Below are positions 1-12,700 of a stretch of DNA of 64,000 bases, piece after piece (position 1 is the stretch's first letter; every line of letters begins with the position of its first letter). This DNA comes from Liquidambar formosana (lineage: Eukaryota > Streptophyta > Magnoliopsida > Saxifragales > Altingiaceae), in NCBI GenBank assembly GCA_039720395.1, contig CM077821.1, forward strand, positions 42,530,792 to 42,594,791, in the 5' to 3' direction. The position numbers and the translations under genes are program-made. The notes below the pieces were generated by a model. The model saw nothing but the letters and a program-made list of their open reading frames with translations, had not been told where the DNA came from and made no database searches.

Positions 1-24
1 TTAGAATATCCTATAAAAGAATTG

Positions 25-437
25 GGCACCGTTTGGTTGCACTTATTTTAAGATCTTTTTTGCTTTTGAAAGCAAAAAGTTGTAAAAGCAAAAAACACTA
101 TTTGGTTAGAGGAAATAAAAAGGACTTTTAGAAAGCAAAAAGCAAAATATTTTATTTTGAGCAAAAGTAATAAAGATTTTCTTTTAAAAGTCATTTTTAT
201 CTTTTGGATGAGTTTGTCGAAAAATTTGCGATCGAGAAAGGTTGTGCTTGTCGTAAGTTTCGTTTGGGCAACTATGATTCAGTAGAGTTTTCTATTACAT
301 CCGAAAGATCACCGGCAAAATCAATTTGACCAAACGCACTTTTGCTGCTTTTACTTAAAAGCAAAAAGTAAGAAAGTACAAAATAATTTTTTACTACCTA
401 AGAAAATATTTTTTTAAAAGTGCAACCAAATAGTGTC
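25..437. mobile_element. MITE-like element with terminal inverted repeats
   Basis: The left end GGCACCGTTTGGTTGCACTT is matched inverted at the right end (AAGTGCAACCAAATAGTGTC). Both ends are flanked by TTG (22-24 and 438-440). The interior is rich in short AGCAAAAAG motifs. Size (413 bp), absence of coding capacity and a 3-bp flank fit a Tourist/Harbinger-type MITE, although TTG is not the usual TTA/TAA target. Confidence 0.6.
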
Positions 438-440
438 TTG

Positions 441-1998
441 GTAATACCAAATTGGAAAATGTCAATTGATATTAGAAATTTTTTTTTAAAAAAAATTTCT
501 AATAATGTGGCTATCGTTATGTCCAAAAAAACAAAACAAAACAGTATCCATAGAGGGAGATATCATCCCCGTTTGTCACACCCCTCTGCCCCTACTTTTC
601 ATAGGATTTGATTGACAGGTGGATCCCAGTTACAAGAAGGTATTAAAAATAGTAATTATTTTGTTTCGGCTCATACTGCCATTTCATCCAGATTGCGTGA
701 CACAATGTGCCCCAATCCTTTCAGACTCAGATACTGAGTAATTTATCCTTGTTTAATTGGCGCTGGCGTTTTCTTGGGTGAGAAGTATCGTTTCAGACAT
801 TGAAACGATAGCAGTGATTATTAAGTAATTTTAGAAAGAAATATTTTAAATAGGAATCTTGATTAATGCGAATATTAAAATTTATATCCATACCTACTAC
901 GTTTTTCTGATATAGGAAGAACATCTAAGCATATTGGTCAGCCACATAACTTATTATGGAATGTGATCCCACAAATAATTATTTGTGATGTTGAAAATTA
1001 ATATGGCTTTTTCAGTTTTTCAATCTCTTACACTAATATAAAGCTCAACTCATACAATCACATGCCATACGTTCCAAATTCAGGTGGAGAGCTAGTTTTC
1101 TTTAAGTTGAGTTGATTTGAGTCGAAAAAAGAAGGGCAGAAAAGATGATTTTCAATTCATTCTTGAAATTTTATGTTTCGCTGATGGGTGATCCATTGCT
1201 AATGAAAATATGCGGACGCAAAGATTTCTGCATCAAAGGCTAAGAGGGTCGCTGTTCATGGCATTCCATAGTAAGATAAGCAGCATTTCAGTATTTTCAA
1301 ATATTTGATGTTTGGAAGGGTAAAAGGATGCAGTAGTTTAAATATAATAAAAAAGAAAAAAATATATATTTATTCTTCTTCTTCTTTTCTATTCAATTTT
1401 CTCTCTTTTTCTTTTGGGTCCTTTATTCATGCAACAGGGGAAGATGAAATAGATTTTTCATGTGTAACGATGCTGAACGGCACCCTTATTCCTTTTTCCA
1501 GGAGCTCTATCATTTTATTTTTATTTTTTGTACTTATTTTGGGTATGCAATTTAAGATGTGTATTATGTCATTAAATTTATCTCATTGAGTCTATCCTAA
1601 TCTTATAAATTTGACTTGAAACATGTTGAAATGAGACCCATAGGTGCCAATGGTTGAAGTTGACAAAAATTACAATACAACATTAATAGACCAAATTTTG
1701 ATCGAAGTGTGATAAGATCATATGGCATTTTTATAGTGAAATTTTGTACACGGATTCTTGAAGAATCCTCCATTTAATGGGGTGTGTGTTTTGAAATTCA
1801 CCAAGGGCACTCACATAGGCTGATATGGCCCGATATATGACCCTTAGCCCGAAATTATATGGGATGTGCTCAATTTGAATTTGGGCTGGCCTGGGCTAGA
1901 GCACAGCTGACCTCAACCCAAAGCCAGGCGAGCCCCCAAGGTGTTAAATTGAAGCCACACATAGGCCGAAGTGATTTTTCGTAAGCAGTAATGTTATA
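441..1998. other. Intergenic spacer, no gene seen
   Basis: AT-rich sequence with no open frame showing codon structure or a recognisable protein. The open frames at 420-611 and 1305-1589 are low-complexity and match no family I know. From about 1800 the sequence is rich in GGGCC/GGCCC words (old degenerate repeat) that continue on the far side of the MITE at 1999-2400. Confidence 0.6.
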
Positions 1999-2400
1999 GG
2001 AGATTTCTATTGGCACCCAAAGACTTCTTTTTCATCCTCCACTTATTTTAAACTTTAATATTTTATAAAGATAAAAAAATAAGGTTTTCATAAAAACTAA
2101 TCATGATATCTATTAGAAATCATCATTTTGAACAAATTTTTAGAAGAAAATTTTTCCAAAATCTATGATTTAAGTGGACCTTTTAGTAATTTATGAAGCG
2201 TAGACTATAAATGGCAAAAAATTTTATTTAAATGACAGATTCTGGAAAAGCTTTTTTTTAAATTTTTTTTTTTTCAAAATGATGTTTTCTAATAGAATGT
2301 GACCAATTTTTATGAAAACCTTATATATTTTTCTTCAAATCTTAAAGTAAAAAATAAGTGGGAGATGAAAAGCAAGTCTTTGAGTGCCAATAAAGCCCCC
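1999..2400. mobile_element. Foldback MULE-type MITE, copy 1 (9-bp TSD)
   Basis: This 402-bp element is almost entirely an inverted repeat. The left end GGAGATTTCTATTGGCACCC pairs with the right end GAGTGCCAATAAAGCCCCC, and the inner arms pair around a centre near 2200. It is flanked by a perfect 9-bp direct repeat AATGTTATA (1990-1998 and 2401-2409), the length made by Mutator-like transposases. The inner core (around CATCATTTTGAAC) is shared with the elements at about 4220-4607 and at 47152-47549. There is no coding capacity. It sits inside an older GGGCC-rich repeat. Confidence 0.85.
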
Positions 2401-4157
2401 AATGTTATATTTTTGTGAAGACCATTAATGGAAGTGATTAAATTTTGGCTGGCCTAAACTTGGGCCGAAACTCATCCCACAAAGGGGTTGAGTCCAGGCT
2501 TAGAAATGTGAGCTCAGATCGGCCAACCTTGGGCTTGTGCATTATCATTTGGGCTTAGATTGAGTTTCTTAAGCCTAAGCAAAATGGGCTCAACCCCCCC
2601 CTTTTTTTTTTTCTTTTTTTTTTTTTTTTTTGTAATTTACTAATTTATCATTATCACATGCAAAAGTTGTTTATGGATTGCAAAATCTCATTCCAAAATC
2701 TCTTCACAAAATGTCACACGCCTATTTTGGAAAGAGAATGCTTGTAGGATTTGGCTCCCACCAACACAAAAAAAAAAAAAGAAAAAAAAAAAACCAAGAA
2801 GAAGAAGATGCGTGCCTCACATTTTGAAACAAAATGAAACTCAGTGAGACCCTAATCTAATCTCAATGCGTGCCTAAGCTTGTATACAACCATCTTGATG
2901 CATATCCTATATTATATTGGTGAGATTGGGTACCATATGGCCACCATTCTAGTGGCAAGCACACATGCCATGGGGTTGGACTCCAACATCAACATCAATT
3001 ATCAAGATTCCTTGGACCATATGGTATGAGACAATGGGATTGAACTTTCAAACCTAGAGGGCACGTAATTGTGGGCACGTAACTGTCATTCTTGTTGGGT
3101 GAGAGACTGGATTGCCCTATGTGGGTCTATAATTGTCCTTTGAAAAAGAGTCATCCCGTGAGTGAAATTCTTCTATTTTTTGTACGTGGTTCCATTTATT
3201 TGGCATTTACCATTCTAAAAATACTGTTAAGAGCGAGATTTCAACCACCATTTTATTTTCATGAAGTCATCATATACACTCCCTGAGATCGTTTTCATTG
3301 GGTTAGAAGGCATGTCAACCTCATCCCTAAAATCTAGAGTGTGTTTATGTGGTAGAAATTAGGATCTAGGGCTCCTTAACTATTGAGTTAACATCAAATT
3401 AAAACACTAGGTTTGGGTTGCTCAGAATTTGGAGTATGGTTCTGGGTTCATTCAGCTGACTTGACATTTGACAACTGGCCTGCAATTTGCCATCCCTTTA
3501 TTCCCCTCAACGCTACTACCGCTTGATTTTGACACCCCTAACCCTCTTTATAATCCTCCTATACAATCCTTGTGGCAACAGCTAGTCCTGACGTCTACAG
3601 AGGTTTAAATTCGACTCATTAGGTGAGGCATCAATTTTTCCAAACATTAACTAATGCAAAATGAAAATTTATGACCTTCAATTCTCTTCTCCATTTTTCT
3701 TTTCCTCCCTAGGTTAATCTATAATGCTTCTTTTATCTTTAATTCTCCATCTATAGAACAAGCATTAATGTAATGAAAATATAGTAGGGGTATTATCTGC
3801 ATGGGGAAAAGTTGGGAGGGGTGCATTTTATGAATTTCTAAGATTTGATTATTTCACATCAACTGTGGTGATGACTTAAGGGGAAAAAAATGCATCTACT
3901 TCACTTTATAATAAAAAAATGCAAAGCAGGAGCACCCCAAAAAAAGGAAGCAAAACAGGTGGGTGTTTGTATCAGTGTATGAGACAGAGAGACAGAGATC
4001 TAACTTTTACATAGATCTTCGAGGAATGAGTGTAACATTTCACCTTCCAATTCTTTATAAAGGGAAAACCTCTACGTACAGCAAGGAATGAAAAAGAGAG
4101 ACATAGCATTATACAGCCAAAACTGCCCTTCTATAAACTAGGTGTTGTACTAAAAAC
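2401..4157. other. Intergenic spacer, no gene seen
   Basis: Contains the second half of the GGGCC-rich repeat (to about 2600), a poly-T tract at 2606-2631 and poly-A tracts at 2767-2791. The open frame at 3092-3286 has no recognisable domain and no splice context. Nothing else is supported. Confidence 0.55.
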
Positions 4158-4733
4158 CAGGCCCGTTCTAAGATTTTTGGGAGCCTATACGAATTCTTAA
4201 AATGAGACCCTTCACATTTAATTTTTTTTCCTACTACAAACATAAAGTTTGTTTGCACATTTCACTGATTTTAATTTCTTAAGATTTTAGAAAAATATAA
4301 AAGGTTTTAAGAAAATTAACTACGATATTCACTAGAAAACATTATTTTGAACAATTTTGCAGAAAAAAGTTTTTACCAAATTTTTCGTTGAAGTTGACTT
4401 TTTGACCTAAAATTGACAAAGACGGTAAATGATTTTAAACGATAAATTTTGAAAAAACTTTCTTCTAAAAAGTTGTTCAAAATGATGTTTTTTATTGGAT
4501 TACATAACAAATTTTCATAAAAACCTTTTATATTTTTAGTAAAATATTGATAAATAAAAATTAGTGGGGTGTGCAAATAAAATTAAGGAGTTGTAATAAC
4601 CATTCTCTTTAGAGAAAAAAAAAAAAATTAAACCTACTATAAGGGTTAGTCCCAAAATAAGGCCCTCATTTCTGAGCCAAAATGTGGGGCTCTAGGCGAC
4701 CGCCTTGCTCGCCTTGCCCTAAAACTGGCCCTG
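4158..4733. mobile_element. Non-autonomous hAT element (8-bp TSD)
   Basis: The termini CAGGCCCGTTCTAAG and, inverted, CAGGGCCAGTTTTAGG are typical hAT-type ends. They are flanked by a perfect 8-bp direct repeat CTAAAAAC (4150-4157 and 4734-4741), the hAT target-site length. No transposase frame is present. A foldback element (about 4220-4607) is nested inside. Confidence 0.85.
4220..4607. mobile_element. Foldback MULE-type MITE, copy 2 (nested, diverged)
   Basis: Inverted-repeat element sharing the core GAAAACATTATTTTGAACAA with the copies at 1999-2400 and 47152-47549. Its right end (inverted GAGAATGGTTATTACAACTC) matches the terminus of the elements at 46259 and 47152. The left end is eroded and no clean target duplication is visible, so the left boundary is approximate. 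It lies inside the hAT element. Confidence 0.7.
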
Positions 4734-4741
4734 CTAAAAAC

Positions 4742-6430
4742 AGTGGGGGGTGTCCCATTAAAATAACTATTTTCTGTCCATACCAATGGCCTTGAATGAA
4801 TCTTTTGGGTTCCAGGAAAAAGAACATCCCATCATAGTGAAGTCTTTAAAGTAATGAATTCTCAATCATGTGGGGTTTGAAGGTTTCAATTTGCTTGAAA
4901 ACTAAATCACATTTGAAAGCCAAAGCAAAAAAAGGGTAAAGGACAAGGTGATGGGATAGCAGAAACTGCCACCCTTCATTTGACCCGTATGATAATGCTC
5001 TCAAATCTCAATCTCTATATGACTATATATACTATGGTGAGCTTTGGTTGATTCGATCAGTCACCTTTTAATAAGTGGGTCTTGAATTTCAAAAAGTTTT
5101 CTACTGTAAATCCCACACAATGGAAAATGCTTTTCTCTGTTTGGCTCCATTATATTGCTGGTGTGACACTCTTTTGTTCTGGCACCGACATTAAGGCCTT
5201 AAACAATTGAATCATTCTAAATATTATTACATGAAGGAATCTGTCGGTAATATGCATTCCAATTATTTTTTAGGTAGATTATTGACAATATTATGTTGCA
5301 TTATTAAAATCTCTGGGCAGCTTTGGTCCGTTATCTCCCACCGGCAAAGCCAACCACAAATCCCCCACCCATCCATCCCTTCCCACACATCAATTTTTTT
5401 TTTTTTTGTTTTTTGTTTTTTTTAAAAAGAAAAGCATATCCTATGTTAAATCATTAATAATAATAATAATAATAATAATAAATTCTCATAACAATAGTAA
5501 CGTATTTTCTCACTGTTATTTTTTTTTTGAGCCAAATAATTGGAGAACACATACCTAGTCATCCACATATGCTCTCATGCAAAATTGAAGCAAAAACCTT
5601 TACAAATTCCATATTGCAATTGAAATGAAACATACCATTAAACCCAATAACCAGACTTTTCTCACAGCTTTAACTGGATGCTCTCTATGACATTCTTGTC
5701 TTTTTGGTACCTTATTAAATCAAATTCTTTCATTCATTCTAGTGCATTTATGGACCTTCCTTGAAGATGGTTGAACCATCTTACTCAAATTTGCCCATTT
5801 TTTTCTCCTCAATTAATGCCACTTCCAACTTGTGACATATGCGTATCCATCATTGGTTACAGGTTCTTTAAGGGGGTGAGCTGTTCTGTCCAAGTGATAA
5901 GAACATCTCAAGGAGGAGCACGGCTATAAGACCTAGAGGAGTGGAAGTGACATAGTATGTTCACTTCGAGTTTATTGTCCCTAAATTGGGCCTCTAGGGG
6001 GCCTTTATAAACAGGTTCTGGACTCGGTGGGATTTCTAAGTCAGAAGCTTCAAGCTAATAGAAATCCTCCTGCAGATCACTTTGAATTTTGCCACGTTCA
6101 TTATATACAAGAAGATAATTTAATTAACAGCAAATTTCACAAAATATAAGTTCACAAATAAAATCAGAAAAATACATGTCAAAACTTGTGTCCCCATTAT
6201 TACCCATGAATTTATTTGTGCGCTCATATGCAATTTTTTTTTTCCTTTTTTTTTGACAATCGATATAATTTATATTTATTTTTAATCTTTTTAATATTAA
6301 TAAATAGGTATTAACATTTTCCGATAAATTTAAATACGCTCACCTAATAAATAAAAACCATATCATTAAACTATTGACACACTCTTATGCAAAACAAGAA
6401 GCATTTCAACTTTTTGGACAACTTAAAAGA
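4742..6430. other. Intergenic spacer upstream of the receptor kinase
   Basis: AT-rich, with an (AAT)n microsatellite at about 5455-5480 and poly-T runs near 5395-5420 and 6236-6253. The open frame at 5207-5425 ends in a poly-T-encoded Phe run and is not gene-like. No gene is supported. Confidence 0.55.
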
Positions 6431-6492
6431 GCAGCTCAATAATTAGCCAATTCTACCTTTTCCAAATAAAAGAACTATCAAGAGATTGGAGT

Positions 6493-6497
<5 letters not shown>

Positions 6498-6525
<28 letters not shown>
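6498..6525. repeat. (GA)n microsatellite
   Basis: Uninterrupted AG dinucleotides in the presumed promoter/leader region of the receptor kinase gene. GA/CT tracts near transcription starts are common in plants. Confidence 0.9.
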
Positions 6526-6528
<3 letters not shown>

Positions 6529-7612
6529 TGGGGAAGGAAAGGCGACAAAAGTAACAGCTTACATGAACAGGGGCCACGCTCTCCACAGGGTGGTGACGAG
6601 GACAAGAGAGCAAAGTCCCCAGAACCAGAACCAGAACCAGAAAGCGAAAGCCTGCGCACACTGACAAACCCCACCCCACACCCTAGCTCTTTCCTTCTAT
6701 GATGAAAAAGATAAATAAATCCCCATAAACTAAAGTCTCTAATCTCCCACTCCCACCCCCACACAGAATCAAAGATATATTTGTTTCAGAGAAAAAGAAT
6801 AAAGGGTTTAATTTCATTTGCAAGAAGTATCTTTCTTTTGCTTTCCGCCTCCAATAATGTTTTCTCTTTAAATCCCAAAAAGCACAGAAAAAATGACTAC
6901 ACACTGATCTTTTGGTTTCTCACAGAACCCACCCAAAAAAAGAAACAAAAAACCAATAGAGGGAGGAGGCGGTACACATTGTCGGTTAGTGGAATATCTC
7001 CAGGTCCTTCTGTCATTCTGTGTGCGGTATGTTTTAGGAACCCGTGTCACTAAATTGTCTTGGTCTTGGCTAGTGGAAGTGGCCCTTTGAAGCAATCTGT
7101 GAGTGTCAGTGAGATTCAAAGTCTCGTTTGTCACGGATTTTGGGCACTCTTTGTGGATATTAAGGGCGCGAGTCTGTTGCAGACCAGACATATAATGTAT
7201 GGTTGAGATTTTTGGGCTCTACCCATGTCTCTGATTTTGAATAACATGAACCCATTTTGATTGGTTTTTTTAAATGTTTTTTGCTCAAAGTTGAAATGGG
7301 TTTTTTGTTATGGTGTTTGTGTTGATTGAAAGTATGAGATGTTGTGGAAAAGTGCTTAGTTGGGTTGCCTCGGACTCAGTCTAGATGTTTTGTAGTGAAT
7401 TCTGTGGAGGGATTGGAGCTTGCAGAAGCACTTTTGGTGGATTACTTCTAATGGAAGTCCACAATTTTGCTTATGATCGTAGTATTTTTTAGACTTCAAG
7501 CACCTGTTCTTGTTGCATTTGAATTCGAATAGTTTTGTTCAATCACGGCCTCGATGATCGATATATAGCCAAAGTTTGATATAGAATTGAGTTGTTTCTG
7601 CTGTCTACAGAG

Positions 7613-8168
7613 GTAAGCTCTCCACGAAACAGACACAAACTCTTCTGAATTATGGAATACAGAATATTTGTGCATACAAACAAATATATTTATTTATATG
7701 TGTGCTGGCAATTGTTGAGAAATCTTAAGAAAAGAAATGAAACCTCGAATCCCAAAATGGGAAAAAAAAAAAAAAAAAAAAAAAATGCAGCTTGACATCA
7801 TTTAAGTGGGTTTTGCAAAATTGCAAACTTTCTTTTCTTTTCCTGCAGTTTCTCAACAACCAAACAGAGGCAAAATGAAAGCCTGGAATCCCAACAAACA
7901 GCTTGAGGTCTAAGTGGGTTTTGCTGAATTCCAAGCTTTCCTCTTTCTTTTCCTGCAGTTTCTCAACAACCAAACATGACACAATGCACTGTCAAAGAAA
8001 TATATTCTCGAATTTCCGTAATATGATGATGTGTTTCAAATTGGTTTCCAATTAATCTCCTTGGTTATGTGTTCTTTTCTGAATTAACTGATAAATTCTA
8101 CTGTTTGATATTTCTAACTATCTGTGAATTTTATTATTTTAATTTTGAATATTTTATTATGTTTGCAG
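7613..8168 (+). other. Probable 5'-UTR intron of the LRR receptor kinase
   Basis: A good donor (ACAGAG/GTAAGC) at 7612/7613 and an acceptor (TTTGCAG) ending at 8168 bracket 556 bp of T-rich sequence just upstream of the start codon. The intron contains an imperfect duplication of about 100-130 bp (about 7739-7866 and 7875-7976) and a 25-base poly-A run at 7761-7785. It is inferred from splice signals only; the leader exon start was not determined. Confidence 0.5.
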
Positions 8169-8362
8169 TACCTTTGTATGTGAGATTGGGAAGCAGAGTT
8201 TCAGTAATTGAGAAGCTCATATTTTCACTACCCTTATAATACTTCCTCCAAGATCATTACCTACCAATTCCATTGATTGTTTATCTCTAACTTGTTCTCA
8301 TCTCGTAGTCTTTTAAACCACTTCACCCCTTATGTGCCTCTTCTGATTCTGATTTGGTACTG

Positions 8363-9696
8363 ATGGCAAAGGCAATGTGCTATTCAGCACTTATAGTTCT
8401 ACTAATTTTTTGGCTTTCAATCGGTCACTCGGAGCAGCTACAGTCCTCCCAAGCCCAGACCCTTTTGAGAATTCAGCGGCTTTTAAACTTTCCGGCCTTA
8501 TTAAGCAGCTGGAATAACAATACAGATTTCTGCAACACTGAGCCAACTCCATCTCTAACTGTCGTATGCTATGAAGAAAGCATAACCCAGCTGCATATGA
8601 TTGGGGATAAAAATGTTACTCCGTTACCACATGACTTCTCCATAGATTCCTTTGTAACAACACTCGTTAAGCTTCCAAACTTGAAAGTCCTTACATTGGT
8701 TTCACTTGGTTTATGGGGGCCATTGCCGGGTAAAATTGCACGATTTTCGTCACTGGAAATACTCAACATAAGTTCAAATTTCCTTTACGGTGCCATTCCT
8801 CAGGAGATCTCAACTATAAAAAGCCTGCAGACAATGATACTCGACGACAACAATTTCACTGGTCGACTCCCCGAATGGCTGAGTGCACTCTCAGCTTTGG
8901 CTGTTTTGAGTTTGAAGAAGAATTCCATGAATGGGTCTTTGCCAAATTCATTGGGAAGTCTGGAAAATTTAAGGATTCTTGTACTTTCAAATAACCACTT
9001 TTCTGGAGAAGTGCCTGATCTTAGCAGTTTGACAAATCTTCAAGTACTTGACTTGGAAGATAATATACTTGGACCTCAGTTTCCTCAACTTGCCAATAAG
9101 TTGGTCGTCCTTGTACTGAGAAAGAACAGGTTTAGCTCTGGCATCCCTGCTGAAGTGGGCTCCTATTATCAGCTTCAACGTTTGGATCTCTCTTTCAATA
9201 GATTTGTGGGGCCATTCCCACCATCATTGCTATCCTTACCTTCAATTACTTACATGAATATCGCGGGAAACAGATTCACTGGAAAACTTTTCGATAATCT
9301 ATCTTGCAATGTTGAACTTGAATTTGTGGACTTGTCCTCAAATTTATTGACTGGAAGCTTGCCCAACTGCCTTCACCCAGATTCCAATGACAGGGTTGTT
9401 CTTTATGCTAGGAATTGTTTAGCGACTGGAGATCAAAATCAACATCCATTTTCTTTTTGCCGTAATGAAGCTTTAGCTGTGGGAATAATACCTCATCGAA
9501 AGAAGCGAAAACAAGCTTCTAAAGCAGTTCTTGCTTTCAGTATAATTGGAGGGATTGTTGGAGGAATCGCACTCGTCAGTCTAATTTTCTTGCTTATTAA
9601 AAGAGTAAATTCCAAGAAAACTAGAACATCAACGACAAGATTAATAGCACAGAATGCATCAACTGGGTACAGCTCGAAGTTTCTTTCGGATGCAAG

Positions 9697-9741
<45 letters not shown>

Positions 9742-12700
9742 CATGTGTGCCATGTTAGTGAACTGTTGGTTTTAGGGAAATCTTATAAATATTGATGTCA
9801 CAATAAATAATTAGCAGAAGATGTAGCCCCAGATAGTGCTCAATGGTTGTTGTGAAGGATTTGTGATCCCAAGTAGTTGGAATACAAGGCTTTGTTGATT
9901 TATAGAAAAGGGTAAGAGAAATTTTCACAAATTAATAAGTCTTTACTTGGATACAAAATTGGATAGATTCTGCTAACTTGAAGAGCCTCTAAAAATAAAA
10001 TTTAAAAAAAAAAGGGGTGGGGGTTGGAATGAGGGGGAAAATGAAAGAAGAAAAATGAATTCTGAATGCAGTATGACTATTTCTTCCAACTTCTTTTGTA
10101 CACATATTTGACGGTAAGATCTTTTCTCCACCTGAAGGGTATATATCTCAGGCAATGAAGATGGGAAATCTTGGCCTTCCAGCTTATCGAGCCTTTTCAT
10201 TGGAAGAACTTGAGGAGGCTACAAATAACTTTGATACATCAACTTTCATTGGCGAAGGTTCTCATGGCCAGGTATGCACGACCATTTTATACATAGATCA
10301 GATATCTAAATACTCATATACAGAGACAGAACCGTAGCCAAGCCTGGGGTGGCCATGGCGCCCCCCCCCCCCCCCCCCCCCCTCTCTCTCTCTCTCACTT
10401 TCACAAAATTGTCTTGGGAAAAGTATTTTGGGTGACTATATTTCATGGTAATACCAAAAAAAGGTTTTACCTGTTAACTTGTTACAAATGGATTATCAAC
10501 CTACTATGAAATGACTACTAGTTATTTTGTTTTTGGTATTACACTAGGAAGTGGTCACCAAAACGTAATTTACCAGTTTCGTTTTTTTTTAGGTAGTCAG
10601 GCACCATGGACCAATGGCCCCTCCCAATAATCACAATGGTTCCTCACATGATCCCTTAAAAGTCAAATAGGCAACTCATACCCAACGATAAAAGGCTAGA
10701 ATTAATATACACAAAAGGTAAAAAGTCCAAAGTAATTAGCCAAAAACAAACATCTTCTCCTACTGTTTCAGCTTCTTTTTTTCTGTTGGATTTATCCTAG
10801 ATCTCTTTCAAACAAAATCCTAGAGCAAACCAGAGAGTGACGGCTGGCGGAGAGCATCTTGTCGAAGAAGATCACTGCTCTATGTCTACATATTAAAGTA
10901 TACTTTTTCGTTTTTTATCTTTTAGGTTTCTATTTTTAAATTTTTTTTTTTAAACCTTCTTTAGATTTATTGCTGTTGTCAACCCCTTTTTTTTTTTTTT
11001 TCTTTTGTCATGGTCTTAGAGAAGTATAAGCGAGGTCCAGTCGTTTACCTCCCATTCAATGTATTAATTTAATCTTGAATCTTAGTATGATTCTCATACT
11101 TGAATGGTAAAAAAAATTTTATTCATACATTAGCCACCCCTGAGATAAAATCCTGGTTCCGTCCCTGCTCATATAAATATTAAAGCAGTATATGGTACTC
11201 CAACTTTTCTTATCTATGTCCAATCATGTGTTTTTTTATAGACAATATAACATTCTAAAAGGAAACTGCCTTAAATGGCCTTACACAATTTGCATTTACT
11301 TGATCAAATCATGAAATAAAACTCCTTTTAAACTCATAATCATATGTCAGACTTTTAACTCAAAAAAATAAGCTCTTACTTTTCATGTCTCCTTTGTCTG
11401 ACAGGGATAATTTAATTTTTTTTGTTACACTTCACGTAATTGTTTTAATTGCTACATGATCTGATAACCTATATCATGTTAACTTTTCTTGCCATGGTGT
11501 CTGAATGTTTTGGGCTTGTTTTCGTGGTGCTCTTGTGCACTCTTGATAATATTAGTTTGTTACTCATTAGTATATTATAAAACAAATTTTCTTTCTCCAA
11601 GTTTTTGGTACTAATAACATACTCATTTTACTTAACAAAACATGACTATGTCTAGCATCTTCCTTTCTGTCATGATCTCAGATGTACAGAGGCCAGCTGA
11701 AGGATGGTTCCCTTGTTGCTATTAGATGCCTGAAAATGAAAAAAAGCCACAGCACTCAAAACTTTATGCACCACATAGAACTGATTTCAAAACTGAGGCA
11801 TCGACACTTAGTCAGTGCTCTTGGACACTGCTTTGAGTGTTACTTGGATGATTCAAGTGTCAGCAGAATATTTCTTATCTTTGAATATGTACCTAACGGG
11901 ACACTAAGGAGCCGGATCTCTGGTAATCCCTGAAATTCATCTATCTATATCATTTGTTTACACGTGCTTATTACTATTTCAGAGTTTTTTTTTTCTTTTT
12001 TTCTTTTTCCCTTTGGGGGGGGGGGGGTGGTTATAAAAGTCTCCAGGAGTGGATGGCTCATGCTTCTTTCTTGTACCATTTGTTATCTGTTAAATCATTG
12101 TGAAGTTATTTTATCTTTTTTTTATCTTTTATCTTCTTTTTTTTTTAACAAATAATTGGCTTTTTGGATCTGTCAAAAGTTGGTCATGAACAAACCTGCA
12201 TGTATACCACAGTGTAGAGACAACAGAGGCTCTGCTGCTTTTCCCCATCTTGAATTAATATTTTGCTTTATACATGTACATAATAGTTTACTGTGGCTCA
12301 CATCCTATTTCGCAGAGGGACATCGCAGACAAGAACTTACTTGGACACAACGCATAGCAGCTGCCATAGGAGTAGCAAAGGGTATCCAATTTCTGCATAC
12401 AGGAATCGTGCCAGGAGTATTTTCAAATAATCTTAAAATAACAGATATATTATTGGATCAGAACCTTGTTGCAAAAATTAGCAGTTATAACCTGCCTTTG
12501 TTAGCAGAGAATATGGCAAAGGTACGAAGAAGACTGATTTTTCTAATCACTTGGCTGTTATTCTTTTCTTGAAGCAACTACTTTGAGTTTATAGTCATCT
12601 TTGTTGCCGCGTCACAGGTGGGTAGCGGATTTTCTTCCAGTGGATCCAAAGAACTTAGTATTAATGTGAGGTTTGTAACAAAAAGAACTTTTAAATCTGT

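Larger units (their letters stand above)
10321..11167. mobile_element. Non-autonomous hAT element in intron 2 of the receptor kinase (8-bp TSD)
   Basis: The left end CAGAGACAGAACCGTAGCC and the inverted right end CAGGGACGGAACCAGG are hAT-like, with GGGGTGGC just inside both. A perfect 8-bp direct repeat CTCATATA flanks it (10313-10320 and 11168-11175). The 847-bp interior has a poly-C/(CT)n tract and a smaller inverted-repeat element, and no transposase. Confidence 0.85.

Noticed and set aside
8354..8362. Three extra in-frame codons upstream of the receptor-kinase ATG
   Set aside because: They begin with TTG, not ATG; the signal peptide starts properly at 8363.
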